64,000 bases of DNA, from contig NZ_JAPPRC010000006.1 in assembly GCF_026672425.1 (NCBI RefSeq), positions 1,240,001 through 1,304,000 of the forward strand, in the 5' to 3' direction. Positions 45,854 to 54,781 of this stretch are shown piece by piece. Position 1 is the first letter of the stretch, and each line of letters starts with the position of its first letter. A program made the translations under genes and the position numbers. A model generated the notes under the pieces. That model did not search any database. It was not told the DNA's origin and worked only from the letters and a program-made list of their open reading frames with translations. The stretch comes from Pannonibacter sp. SL95 (GTDB lineage Bacteria; Pseudomonadota; Alphaproteobacteria; Rhizobiales; Stappiaceae).

Positions 45854-47004
45854 CGGTGGATCTCCTCAAGATCGGTCAGGAGCTGGTGGGCGCTTTCGGC
45901 TGCACCGTTCATGGCGACATCAGCTTGCGCGACGGGCCGCGACAGGGCGGCATCAACGGCGGCGGCAAGGCCCTGTGCGGTCAGTCCGGCTTCCGGCACC
46001 ATGACCGCCCGGCCATGGCGGGCCAGCGCCTCGGCGCGCTGTGTCTGCTCGGTCTCGTCGCCCTGGGCAAAGGGCACCAGCACAGCCCGAACCCCGGCAG
46101 CCAGCACGTCGAGCACGGTGTTGTAGCCGGCCTGGCTCACCGACAGGCGCGCGCGGGGCAAAAGGCCCGGGAAATCGGGCCGCGCCCGCTCCACCAGGAC
46201 CCCGACAGGCGCGGCAGCAACCAGCGCTGAAAACTCTGAATCCGGTACGTCGTGACCCACCAGCAGCCGCCAGCGGCAATCGCCGGCCTGCTGCGAAAGT
46301 TCCCGCGCGCCAAGGGCGGCCTCAAGCAGGGCCCGGGCCACCGCGCCGCCACCGCAGGAGACGATCACCTCGTCCGCGCCGTCACCGGCCGGCGGTTCCG
46401 GCCTGGCCCCCCCACCGACATAGCCGGTGTAGCGCACCAGATGCGCGACCCGGTCGGCAAAGGGGAAGCTGTCCTCAAGCCGCGTGAAGGCGGGATCGGA
46501 ATGCACCAGCACCCGGTCATAGTGGGCGAGCGCCCGCTCTGCCATCCAGGCTTCCTTGGCGGGATCCTTCTTGCGCACGAGGATGTCGCGGATCGAGGCA
46601 GCAATTAGCGGCCGCCTTGGCAGCGCGCGCGCCGTCTCCAGCAGCGGCTCCAGCTCATGGGCAAATTGCCGCCGTCCGAAAGGGTAGGTCTCGGTAAGGA
46701 GCAGGTCGACGGGCTCGGCCAGGAACGCGGCCAGCGTCGCTTGACGCCGTGTCTCCTCGAAGCCGGAGGGCAGGGGGCTGCCGTCCGGCGACACGAGCGT
46801 GCGGAAGCTGGCGTCGAGCGCGCGCACCGGCGGCAGCGCGATCACCTCGAGACCCGAGGTGTCCAGCGTCGGCGGCAGCATGTTGCCGGTCGCTAGCCGT
46901 ACTGTGACGCCTTCGCGCGCAAGCGCCTTGCCGATGGCCACCGCCCGCACCGCATGGCCGGTGCCCAGCAGATGCTGCACATGGATAAAGGCACGACGGG
47001 TCAT
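45850..47004 (-). CDS. MurG/GT28-like glycosyltransferase
   Basis: The 384-residue GT-B protein shows HVQHLLGTGHAVRAVAIGKAL at the N-terminus, VIVSCGGGAVARALLEAAL, and a nucleotide-sugar site like that of MurG: LSVSQAGYNTVLDVLAAGVRAVLVPFAQGDETEQTQRAEAL. A second protein of the same type lies at 49365-50579 in this cluster. It overlaps both neighbours by 4 bp. The sugar and acceptor cannot be told. Confidence 0.82.
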   Translation of the reverse strand: MTRRAFIHVQHLLGTGHAVRAVAIGKALAREGVTVRLATGNMLPPTLDTSGLEVIALPPVRALDASFRTLVSPDGSPLPSGFEETRRQATLAAFLAEPVDLLLTETYPFGRRQFAHELEPLLETARALPRRPLIAASIRDILVRKKDPAKEAWMAERALAHYDRVLVHSDPAFTRLEDSFPFADRVAHLVRYTGYVGGGARPEPPAGDGADEVIVSCGGGAVARALLEAALGARELSQQAGDCRWRLLVGHDVPDSEFSALVAAAPVGVLVERARPDFPGLLPRARLSVSQAGYNTVLDVLAAGVRAVLVPFAQGDETEQTQRAEALARHGRAVMVPEAGLTAQGLAAAVDAALSRPVAQADVAMNGAAESAHQLLTDLEEIHR

Positions 47005-48131
47005 GAGGAGCGCGCTCCGACCTTGCTGTGGGTGGCGATGGCAGCTTCCAGAAAGGCCGTCACCCTCGTGGCGCCAGCCTCCAGCGTGTGCCGTTCGCGG
47101 ATGTGGCGGCTGGCGGCGACGCCCATCTGCTGGCGCAGGCCCGCATCCGCCAGAAGGCGCTGCAGGGCCGCTGCGAAGCCTTCGACGTCGCCTTCCGGTG
47201 CGAGCAGACCGGTCACCCCGTCCGCAACCACGTCCGGAACGCCGAAGGTTGCTCCGCCGACAACCGGCAGGCCGCTGGCCTGCGCCTCGAGGAACACGAA
47301 GCCGAAGGCCTCGCGGATCGCCGGCCAGACGAAGAGGTCATGGTCCGCATAGACTGCCGGCAGATCCTCAGGGGGCAGTGCCCCCAGGAAGCTGCAGCGG
47401 TGCGGCGGAAACAGCGCCTCGATCTCCGGCCGAGCGGGGCCGTCGCCGACAATGGTGAGATGCCAGTCAAAAGCCGGCACGAGGCGTAGCGCTTCGGCCA
47501 GCACCTGATAGGAGCGCTCCTTGTCGCCATGCCGCATCATGCCGACGGCCAGCAGGCGCACAGCTGCTGTGCTGCTCGCATCCGGTTGAATCCGGTGCTG
47601 CGCCTGGAACGGCGCGGCATCCAGGAACGGGGGCAAGAGATAAAGCCGGTCCGACGGCAACGCGGCCGCAAGGCAGCCCATGTCGGCCCGGTGAATGGCC
47701 CCAACGGCATCGGCTTGGCCCAGAGCGGCATCGGCAGCGGCAAATCCGAAGGCCCATTCGCCCGTTACCCGCTTGGGCGCGCGGCTTGCTTCCATCACGG
47801 CGTAAGGAATGTCGAAGGCGTTCGACAGGGCAGGGCCGATCCAGTCCGGCGCCTTGTGATAGAGGTGATAGGTCAGGAAGACGTCCGGCCGGTAGCCCTC
47901 CGCCCGCCAGTCCGCCTCGACCCGTGCCGCCTCGGCAAGCGCTGCCGCCTCGGCCTCGGGAAGCTCGCTCCCCGATTTGCGCCAGGAGGCCAGGCGCGAG
48001 GCAATGCGGACAGTGTGGCCGGCGTCTTCCAGCGCCCGCACGATCAGCCGTGCAAATGTGCGATCACCGGACGGACGCGGATCGTCCAGCGGCTTCATCG
48101 GGGCAGTGAAGGCGATCTTGAGGCCGCTCAC
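47001..48131 (-). CDS. GT4-family glycosyltransferase
   Basis: The 376-residue protein has the GT-B retaining pattern: KIAFTAPMKPLDDPRPSGDR with the N-terminal glycine loop, RLLAVGMMRHGDKERSYQVLAEAL, and the donor-binding EAFGFVFLEAQASGLPVVGG with the Glu-x7-Glu motif. The start is taken as the GTG at 48131, which overlaps the previous stop by 4 bp (GTGA); an upstream open frame to 48362 lies entirely inside the previous gene. It belongs to the glycan cluster. Confidence 0.85.
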   Translation of the reverse strand: MSGLKIAFTAPMKPLDDPRPSGDRTFARLIVRALEDAGHTVRIASRLASWRKSGSELPEAEAAALAEAARVEADWRAEGYRPDVFLTYHLYHKAPDWIGPALSNAFDIPYAVMEASRAPKRVTGEWAFGFAAADAALGQADAVGAIHRADMGCLAAALPSDRLYLLPPFLDAAPFQAQHRIQPDASSTAAVRLLAVGMMRHGDKERSYQVLAEALRLVPAFDWHLTIVGDGPARPEIEALFPPHRCSFLGALPPEDLPAVYADHDLFVWPAIREAFGFVFLEAQASGLPVVGGATFGVPDVVADGVTGLLAPEGDVEGFAAALQRLLADAGLRQQMGVAASRHIRERHTLEAGATRVTAFLEAAIATHSKVGARSS

Positions 48132-49348
48132 AGCACAGGCCGGAACTTGGCGGCAAGCCGGTCGATGCCGGGCTCGGTCGAGAAGTCGCGGCGCACCTTG
48201 GCAGCAGCCGCCAGGCCAAGCGCGATGCGGCGATCCGGATTGCCGATCAGCTCTGCCATGGCATCGGCCAGTGCCTGCGGATTGCCGGGCTCGACGAGGA
48301 CGCCGGTCTGCTGGTCGTCGATCAGCTCCGGGATGGCCGACACGCGCGTCGACAGGCAGCACAGGCCCATGGACTGGGCCTCCATCAGCACGTTCGGCAG
48401 CCCGTCGCGGTCACCGCTTTTCGCCAGTTTCGATGGCAGGATGAAGAGATCGGCGCGGCGGCAGGTCTCGATCACCGCCTCGCGCGGCTGCGCCCCGCGC
48501 CAGACGATCCGGTCGCTGATGCCCAGCTTGGCGGCCATGTCCTTCAGACGGTTCGACAGCTCGCCGCCGCCGATGTGGGTGAATTGCCAGTTGAGCCGTG
48601 CGGGCAGACGCGCGAGCGCCTTCAGAAGGTCGTCATAGCCCTTCTTCTCGACTGCCCGGCCGACGGACACGAGCCGCACCGGCGCGCCCCCGCCGTCGCG
48701 CTTCTCCTCCGGAGCCGCAGGCGCCGGGAACGGGGAGAAGTCGAGGCCATGGTAGACAAGCTCGACCTTGTCCGGCTCGGCGCTGAGGCTGCGCAGATAG
48801 TCAACATTGGTCCGCGTGCAGGTGACACCCCAGGCGGCATCATCCAGCTTCGTGCGCAGATCCCACTCAGGGCTGGTCCAGATGTCCTTGGCATGGGCCG
48901 AGAAGGACCAGTGGCGGCCCGACAGATGCGCGGCATAGCGGGCGACCGAGCAGGGCGTGTGCAGGTAGTGGGTGTGGATCCAGGTCACATCCTCGGGCAG
49001 CTCATGCGCGAAGACACAGGCCTGACCCCAGCGGCGATGCCGGCCGATGTTGTTCTCATGGGCCAGATCGGCCTCGAACAGTGCCCGGGCGGCGGCGTAG
49101 GTCGGCTGCTTTTCGGCCCAGCGGCGCGCCCGCGCCACCCGCTTCGGGTCATCCTTCAGGTATTCGGGCAGGTAGAGGACATCGGCCGTGATCTGCCGGT
49201 GCAGGTCGTGGATATAGGGGTCGTAGGGCTGGCGCAGGGCAACGATCAGCTGACCGATTCCGCGTGTCTGCAGCCCGAGGATTTCCTGGGCGATGAAGGT
49301 TTCCGACAGGCGTGGATAGCCTTTGACCACAACGGCGATGCGGGACAT
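48128..49348 (-). CDS. GT4-family glycosyltransferase
   Basis: The 406-residue protein starts SRIAVVVKGYPRLSETFIAQEI and carries VSVGRAVEKKGYDDLLKALA, IVWRGAQPREAVIETCRRADLFILPS, and GLPNVLMEAQSMGLCCLSTRVSAIPELI, the typical donor site of GT4 enzymes of the exopolysaccharide type. It begins 16 bp after the end of the upstream MurG-like gene and overlaps the next gene. Its product is probably an inner-membrane-associated cytosolic transferase. Confidence 0.87.
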   Translation of the reverse strand: MSRIAVVVKGYPRLSETFIAQEILGLQTRGIGQLIVALRQPYDPYIHDLHRQITADVLYLPEYLKDDPKRVARARRWAEKQPTYAAARALFEADLAHENNIGRHRRWGQACVFAHELPEDVTWIHTHYLHTPCSVARYAAHLSGRHWSFSAHAKDIWTSPEWDLRTKLDDAAWGVTCTRTNVDYLRSLSAEPDKVELVYHGLDFSPFPAPAAPEEKRDGGGAPVRLVSVGRAVEKKGYDDLLKALARLPARLNWQFTHIGGGELSNRLKDMAAKLGISDRIVWRGAQPREAVIETCRRADLFILPSKLAKSGDRDGLPNVLMEAQSMGLCCLSTRVSAIPELIDDQQTGVLVEPGNPQALADAMAELIGNPDRRIALGLAAAAKVRRDFSTEPGIDRLAAKFRPVL

Positions 49349-49364
49349 GGCGCGCGCGGTTCCT

Positions 49365-50579
49365 TCAAAGTCCGGCGCGTCGAAGGACACGCGACCGGTT
49401 CGGCGCCGACAGGATCTGCCCGACCCGCTTTTCAATGACATCAAGGCCACCGAGCAGGTTGTCGATACCAGCCGCCGAGGGCGGGGCCGCATGCGGCAGC
49501 GCTGACAAGGCATCAAGCATCTGGTCAGGATCCGGATACTGCTCGATCGGCAGCACGGTCAGAAGGCCGGTCTCTGCCGCCCGGTCCGCGCGGATGGCCT
49601 GCTCGCGGCGCGGAATGACGCGCGGCACCAGCAGGGTCGGTTTGTCAAAGGACAGGATCTCGCAAAAGGTGTTGTAGCCGCCCATGCCGACAATGGCGGT
49701 GGCTGCCTGCAGATAGGGCTCCATCTGCGGCGTGAAGCGCATGATGTGGACATCCCGCAGATGCTCGGCGCGGGCCATGAACTCGCTCACCGATGCGGCC
49801 GGCATGAACGGCCCCAAAACGATCAGTGCCGGAAACAGCGGCTTGGCATGGGATTCGTATGCCCGCATGACCCAGTCGACCATTTCCACCCCGTCGCCGC
49901 CGCCACCGGGCGTCACCAGAATGAAAGGCTCCTCGCCGAAGGGCAGCGGTTCGCTGAGCCTTGCGCCCTTGGGCATTTCACGGCGCAGGAAACCTGTGTA
50001 CAGCAGCTTGTCATGCACGCTCTGCGGCAGATCGATGCCTTCCAGCGGATTGCACATGCCTTCCGGCCCATAGACCCAGATCTCGTCGTAGAGTTCCTCA
50101 AGCGCCGGGCGGACATTCTTGCGGTCCCACTCCTGCTGCAGCACCTGCGGATCATCAAGAACATCGCGCAGGCCAAGGATGAGACGTGTTCCGGCCTTCT
50201 TGAGCTGTTCCAGCGTCGGCAGAACTTCGCCGCGCAATCCAAGCGGCTCCTTGTCGACGATGAAGATGTCCGGCTCGAACACCTGCGCCGTGTGCTCGAT
50301 GATCGAGGAGCGGATTTCCAGCGTATGGTCGATGTTGAGATGCAGCGACAGCGACGTATATTCTCCGTCGCGCAGCTTGATCACGCCGGGGATGCGCACG
50401 AAATCCACGCGGGATCGGAACTCGAAACTGCCGATGATCGGTGAACCTGACAGAATCAGGACCGACAACGTGTCGAACGAACCGACGAGAGCCTGGGCGA
50501 TCGCGCGGCAACGTCGCAGATGGCCGAGCCCGAAGGAATCGTGGCTGTAAATCAGGATGCGCGGCGATTCGGATCGCAT
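49365..50579 (-). CDS. MurG/GT28-like glycosyltransferase, first gene of the glycan cluster
   Basis: The 404-residue GT-B protein begins with ILIYSHDSFGLGHLRRCRAIAQAL, a signature of predicted MurG-like transferases, and has FILVTPGGGGDGVEMVDW and AIVGMGGYNTFCEILSFDKPTLLVPRV in the donor half. The ATG at 50579 is preferred to an in-frame start 54 nt upstream. It leads the leftward cluster and is divergent from the ABC-cNMP cassette, with 186 bp between them. Confidence 0.85.
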   Translation of the reverse strand: MRSESPRILIYSHDSFGLGHLRRCRAIAQALVGSFDTLSVLILSGSPIIGSFEFRSRVDFVRIPGVIKLRDGEYTSLSLHLNIDHTLEIRSSIIEHTAQVFEPDIFIVDKEPLGLRGEVLPTLEQLKKAGTRLILGLRDVLDDPQVLQQEWDRKNVRPALEELYDEIWVYGPEGMCNPLEGIDLPQSVHDKLLYTGFLRREMPKGARLSEPLPFGEEPFILVTPGGGGDGVEMVDWVMRAYESHAKPLFPALIVLGPFMPAASVSEFMARAEHLRDVHIMRFTPQMEPYLQAATAIVGMGGYNTFCEILSFDKPTLLVPRVIPRREQAIRADRAAETGLLTVLPIEQYPDPDQMLDALSALPHAAPPSAAGIDNLLGGLDVIEKRVGQILSAPNRSRVLRRAGL

Positions 50580-50697
50580 GATGCCCCGTTGGATGCCCCT
50601 GGGTCGTGTCTCGAGGAACATGCCTCGGGGCAACCCCCAAACCTCAGTAACAATTGCGGCCTTCTCGACCGTCTATCCCCCTCTATGGCACATCCGG

Positions 50698-50719
50698 CGT
50701 TGCGAGTTAATACGCAACG
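50698..50719. promoter_or_regulatory. Candidate operator between the glycan cluster and the cNMP cassette
   Basis: A perfect 7-bp inverted repeat CGTTGCG / CGCAACG with an 8-bp AT-rich spacer lies 46 bp upstream of the ABC protein start and about 120 bp from the glycosyltransferase start. It does not match the CRP consensus (TGTGA-N6-TCACA). The binding protein is unknown. Confidence 0.45.
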
Positions 50720-50765
50720 TCTTACGACTACTGCGATGGCAGAAGGTGCCTGACTGGAACGGGTT

Positions 50766-53369
50766 ATGGAAAAAAGCCTCTTTCGCTTCATCTGGAAGTT
50801 CAGTGCCCGTCAGCAGCTCATCATTCTGTTCGTAACGGTCCTGTCCTATCCGATCAGCTATATCCTCCTCGAACTGCCCAAGCTGATCGTCAATGATGCG
50901 GTCCAGGGCGATGGCTTTCCCCGGGTCATCCTTGGCTTCGAATTCGACCAGATCTCCTATCTGTTCCTGCTCTGCATTTCTTTCTTGGGCCTCGTGATTG
51001 CCAGCAATGGCATCAAGCTCGGCATCAATGTGTACAAGGGCCGGCTTGGCGAGCGCATGCTGCGGCGTTTGCGCTTCGAGCTGTTCCAGCGTGTGCTGCG
51101 CTTCCGCCTGCCGCATTTTCGCAAGGTCAGCTCCGGCGAAATCATCCCGATGATCACGGCCGAAGTTGAAGACGTTGGTGGCTTCATCGGTGAAGCGATC
51201 GCGCTTCCGGCCTACCAGGGCGGCCTCCTGGCGGTGCAGCTTGGCTTCATCTTCATGCAGGATCCGCTGCTGGGCCTTGCCGCGATCAGCTCCTATCCGA
51301 TCCAGGGCTACATCATCCCGAAACTGCAGCGCAAAGTGGTGCTTTTGTCGCGCGAGCGGGTGAAGAATGTCCGCGTCATCTCGGACAAGGTCGGCGAAGC
51401 CATCGGCGCGGTGCCGGAAATCCACGCCAACGATGCATCGGCCTGGCATTCCGCCGACGTGGCCGAGCGGCTCTACGCGAACTTCAAGATCCGCTACGAG
51501 ATCTACAATCGGAAGTATTTCATCAAGTTCCTGAATAATTTCATGAACCAGCTGACGCCGTTTTTTTTCTACATGATCGGCGGTTATCTGGTGATTGAAG
51601 GAAGTCTCAGCATCGGTGCGCTGCTGGCTGTGATCGCAGCCTACAAGGACCTTGCTGGTCCCTGGAAGGAGCTGCTGGACTACTACCAGCTCGTTGCCGA
51701 CGTGAATGTGAAATACCAGACCGTGGTCGAGAACTTTGATCCGGCTGACATCTATCCTGTTGAGCGCCTCACGGGTGACGAGCGCGTGTCGCTGGATGGC
51801 GATGTGGTTCTGAACGGTGTCAGTTTCTCCGGCGGCGTGGCCGGGCAGGAAGTTTTCGCGGCGAACCTCGTGGTTCGCAAAGCCACGACCGTTGCGGTGG
51901 TTGGTGCCGATGGCTCAGGCCGGACGGAGCTGTTGCAGCTTGCAGCCGGCTTGATCAGCCCCAGTTCAGGCCGGGTGGAAATCGCCGGGCATGATCTGGA
52001 GCGCCTGACCGAATCCACCCTGGGACGCGAGATTGCCTATGTCGGCGCATCCGTGCACGTGTGGACCGGATCGATCCGGGACAATCTCTATTACGGCCTG
52101 CGGCACCGGCCGTTGTCGGAAGTCCAGCGCAGCGGCAAGGACGCCGACGAGCGCAAGCGGGCCCTGCGCGAGGCGAAGGAAACCCGCAATCCGACCTTCG
52201 ACATCCGGGCCGTTTGGGAAGACCTGGAGGCGGCCGGGGCTGGGTCCAAGGCCGAACTGGATGAACTGGCGCTGCAACTGCTGACCGTTGTGGGTCTTGA
52301 CGCCGACATCTACCGCCTCGGCCTGCAGTCGCGCTTTGACCCGTCCATGGATGACCGCTTTGCCGAGCGCATTCTGGCGGTGCGTGGCAAGCTGGCGGAC
52401 CGTATCGCCGCCGACCCGAAACTCGCCGGTCTGGTCGAGATGTGGGACGCGGCCGCTTTCAACCAGAGCGCCACGCTGGCGGAAAACCTGTTCTTCGCCG
52501 TGCCGACCGATCCGTCGATCACCATGGACCAGATGCCGGCGCTGCCTGAAGTGCGGGCCTTCCTCAGCCGCACCGGGCTCAACGCCGAACTGCAAGGCAT
52601 CGGCCTGAAGATCGCCGAGACCATGGTGGAGCTGTTTGCCAACATCTCCGGCGACTCCGGCCTGCTCGGCACCTATTCTTTCATCACCCAGGACGACCTG
52701 CCCGAGTTTGACCGGATCATCCGCCAGGCAAGGTCGACCAGTCAGAAGGCTGGCCTGTCGGAGGCTGACCGCGAGCGGCTGATTGCGCTGGCCTTCAAGC
52801 TGATCCCGGCCCGCCATCGTCTCGGCGTGCTCGACGATGCCATGCGCGGCCGCCTGATCGAGGCACGACAGGAGTTCCGCAAGCAGGTGGTCGACGGAAA
52901 TCCGGCGTTCATTGCCGTTGATCCGAAGGCCTATCTGCCGCCGCTGCCCATCGAGGACAACCTGCTGTTCGGCCGTGCGCGTGTTGACCGGCGCGACGCC
53001 CGCCAGCGCATCGATGCCGTCATCCGGACCGTGGTGGAGGAGGAGGGGCTGCGTGAACCGATCATCTTCACCGGCTTCGGCTACCACGTCGGTGTCAGCG
53101 GTTCGAAGCTGTCGGCGCACCAGCGGCGCAAGCTGGCGCTGGTGCGTGCGCTCCTGAAGAATGCCTCTGTCACAATTCTGGACGATGTTGCTGCGGGCAC
53201 CGGTGATGACGACGTGGCGCTGCGCCGCCGGCTGATGATCCTGCTGGATGGCCGGACGGTTCTCTTCGGCACGGCGCATTTGAGCGTTGCCCAGGAGTTC
53301 CAACATGGTGTTGAAATGGATCAAGGCCGTATCATTCGGGTGGATGGTAGCGATCCGGCAGCCGGATAG
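50766..53369 (+). CDS. Degenerate ABC transporter protein with large insertion in the nucleotide-binding domain
   Basis: The 867-residue protein has an exporter-type membrane half (about residues 15-305, five to six helices) and an ATPase half with altered motifs. Walker A is GADGSGRT (380-387), with Arg for the essential Lys. The Q-loop position reads YVGASVHVW without Gln. About 310 residues are inserted between 446 and 760. The signature is LSAHQ (782-786), Walker B ends TILDDV (803-808) with Asp for the catalytic Glu, and the H-loop His is kept (838). Short DNL/ENL-type motifs recur at 439, 573 and 730. It may bind but hydrolyse ATP poorly. It leads the cassette with cNMP genes; the transported substrate is unknown. 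Confidence 0.85.
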   Translation: MEKSLFRFIWKFSARQQLIILFVTVLSYPISYILLELPKLIVNDAVQGDGFPRVILGFEFDQISYLFLLCISFLGLVIASNGIKLGINVYKGRLGERMLRRLRFELFQRVLRFRLPHFRKVSSGEIIPMITAEVEDVGGFIGEAIALPAYQGGLLAVQLGFIFMQDPLLGLAAISSYPIQGYIIPKLQRKVVLLSRERVKNVRVISDKVGEAIGAVPEIHANDASAWHSADVAERLYANFKIRYEIYNRKYFIKFLNNFMNQLTPFFFYMIGGYLVIEGSLSIGALLAVIAAYKDLAGPWKELLDYYQLVADVNVKYQTVVENFDPADIYPVERLTGDERVSLDGDVVLNGVSFSGGVAGQEVFAANLVVRKATTVAVVGADGSGRTELLQLAAGLISPSSGRVEIAGHDLERLTESTLGREIAYVGASVHVWTGSIRDNLYYGLRHRPLSEVQRSGKDADERKRALREAKETRNPTFDIRAVWEDLEAAGAGSKAELDELALQLLTVVGLDADIYRLGLQSRFDPSMDDRFAERILAVRGKLADRIAADPKLAGLVEMWDAAAFNQSATLAENLFFAVPTDPSITMDQMPALPEVRAFLSRTGLNAELQGIGLKIAETMVELFANISGDSGLLGTYSFITQDDLPEFDRIIRQARSTSQKAGLSEADRERLIALAFKLIPARHRLGVLDDAMRGRLIEARQEFRKQVVDGNPAFIAVDPKAYLPPLPIEDNLLFGRARVDRRDARQRIDAVIRTVVEEEGLREPIIFTGFGYHVGVSGSKLSAHQRRKLALVRALLKNASVTILDDVAAGTGDDDVALRRRLMILLDGRTVLFGTAHLSVAQEFQHGVEMDQGRIIRVDGSDPAAG

Positions 53370-53416
53370 GGAAAAACGGAAGCACTTGTCCCGGGCGCCG
53401 GGCATAGGAGGGTATC

Positions 53417-53875
53417 GTGTCTTTGGAAGTTGAAGTCGACGCCTTGCGGAAAGTGCCGCTGTTTCGCGGGATCGACGAAACCAAGCTCCGGTTGCTGGCG
53501 TTCATCAGTGACCGGATGCAATATCAGACCGGCGAACACCTGTGCGAACAGGGGGAGGAGGGCGACACGGCCTTCATCATCCTGAAGGGCGAGGCAGATG
53601 TGCGCGTGCATACAAGGGATGGCGACCGCACGGTGGCGACGGTGCGCGAGCACTCGATTGTCGGCGAGATCGCAATCCTGTGCGACGTGCCGCGAACCGC
53701 AACGCTTGTTGCCAGAACCGACATGGATGTGCTCACTGTCACCAAGGACGACTTCCTGAAACTTTTGAAAGAATTTCCGGATATGTCACTGGAGGTGATG
53801 CGCACCCTGGCGCAGCGTCTCGAACGCACCACGCGCGATCTGGCTGCGGCCCGGTCCGGCGGGGCGGCGGCATGA
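53417..53875 (+). CDS. Stand-alone cyclic-nucleotide-binding-domain protein
   Basis: The 152-residue protein is a single cNMP-binding fold with the phosphate-binding cassette GEIAILCDVPRTATLVA, including the Glu and Arg that hold the cyclic phosphate and ribose. There is no DNA-binding helix-turn-helix, so it is not a CRP-type regulator. It should act by protein contact, perhaps on the adjacent ABC protein. The GTG start at 53417 has AGGAGG 5 nt upstream. It lies 47 bp after the ABC gene and 12 bp before the MBL-fold gene. Confidence 0.88.
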   Translation: MSLEVEVDALRKVPLFRGIDETKLRLLAFISDRMQYQTGEHLCEQGEEGDTAFIILKGEADVRVHTRDGDRTVATVREHSIVGEIAILCDVPRTATLVARTDMDVLTVTKDDFLKLLKEFPDMSLEVMRTLAQRLERTTRDLAAARSGGAAA

Positions 53876-53887
53876 GGGAGAAGCCGT

Positions 53888-54712
53888 TTGGCGGATGATT
53901 TCTGGCTCCGGTGCTGGGGCGTGCGTGGATCGACACCGACACCGGGCGTGGACACCCTGCGCTACGGCGGCGAAACCACATGCTTCGAGATCCGGGCCGG
54001 CGATGCGCTGGTGCTCGTTGACTGCGGCTCCGGTGCCCGCAATCTCGGCCTGCAGCTGGTGGCCGAAGGGCCGCGCCATTTCGACCTGCTGTTCACCCAC
54101 ACCCACCTCGATCACATCTGCGGCCTGCCGTTTTTCAAGCCGGCCTATTTCCCGAGCTTTTCGATCGATGCCTGGGCCGGGCATTTCACGGATGAGACCG
54201 AGCTGGTCGACATCATCTGCCGCATCATGTCGCCGCCGATCTTTCCTGTTGCGGCGAATACGCTGAAGGGTGTGAATTTCAAGACATTCCGGGCTGGCAG
54301 TTCGATCGAGCGGACCGACGGGCTGTCGATCCGTACCATCCGGCTGAACCACCCGGGCGGAGCCTGCGGCTATCGCTTCACATATGGCGGACGCTCGATC
54401 TGCATCATCACCGATCACGAGCACGGCGATCCGGACATCGACGCTGCGCTGATCGACTTTGTCGCGGGCGCGGAAGTGATGATCTACGACGCCATGTTCA
54501 CTGACGCCGAATACGAGACCTATCGCGGCTGGGGCCACTCCACCTGGCAGAAGGCGGTCGAACTGGCCACGCGGGCCGGCGTGCGCACCCCGGTGCTGTT
54601 CCATCACGATCCGCGGCGCAGTGACGATGAGCTGGACGAGATTGGCTTGGCCGCAGACGCTGCCCACCCTGGCACGCTGGTGGCCAGCGAAGGCATGATC
54701 CTGCGACCGTAA
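53888..54712 (+). CDS. MBL-fold hydrolase (PhnP/cyclic phosphodiesterase-like)
   Basis: The 274-residue protein begins RCWGVRGSTPTPGVDTLRYGG, typical of a PhnP-like branch of the metallo-beta-lactamase fold, followed by the metal motif FTHTHLDHICGLPFF, ITDHEHGDPD, MIYDAMF and GHSTWQKAVELA, then LFHHDP. Members hydrolyse phosphodiesters, including cyclic phosphates in PhnP; cyclic AMP as substrate here is only a hypothesis from the operon. The start is a TTG at 53888 with GGGAG 8 nt upstream; no ATG or GTG in frame lies close by. Confidence 0.82.
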   Translation: MADDFWLRCWGVRGSTPTPGVDTLRYGGETTCFEIRAGDALVLVDCGSGARNLGLQLVAEGPRHFDLLFTHTHLDHICGLPFFKPAYFPSFSIDAWAGHFTDETELVDIICRIMSPPIFPVAANTLKGVNFKTFRAGSSIERTDGLSIRTIRLNHPGGACGYRFTYGGRSICIITDHEHGDPDIDAALIDFVAGAEVMIYDAMFTDAEYETYRGWGHSTWQKAVELATRAGVRTPVLFHHDPRRSDDELDEIGLAADAAHPGTLVASEGMILRP

Positions 54713-54781
54713 GGCCTTACGTCCGTTAAACGCGAGGTTGCCTGCTGCCAGACAGCGCTTGATCTTCGTTGGAGACAGGAG

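Noticed and set aside
50698-50719. CRP-type binding site for cyclic AMP control of the cassette
   Set aside because: The palindrome does not contain the TGTGA/TCACA half-sites; it is listed only as an unknown operator.
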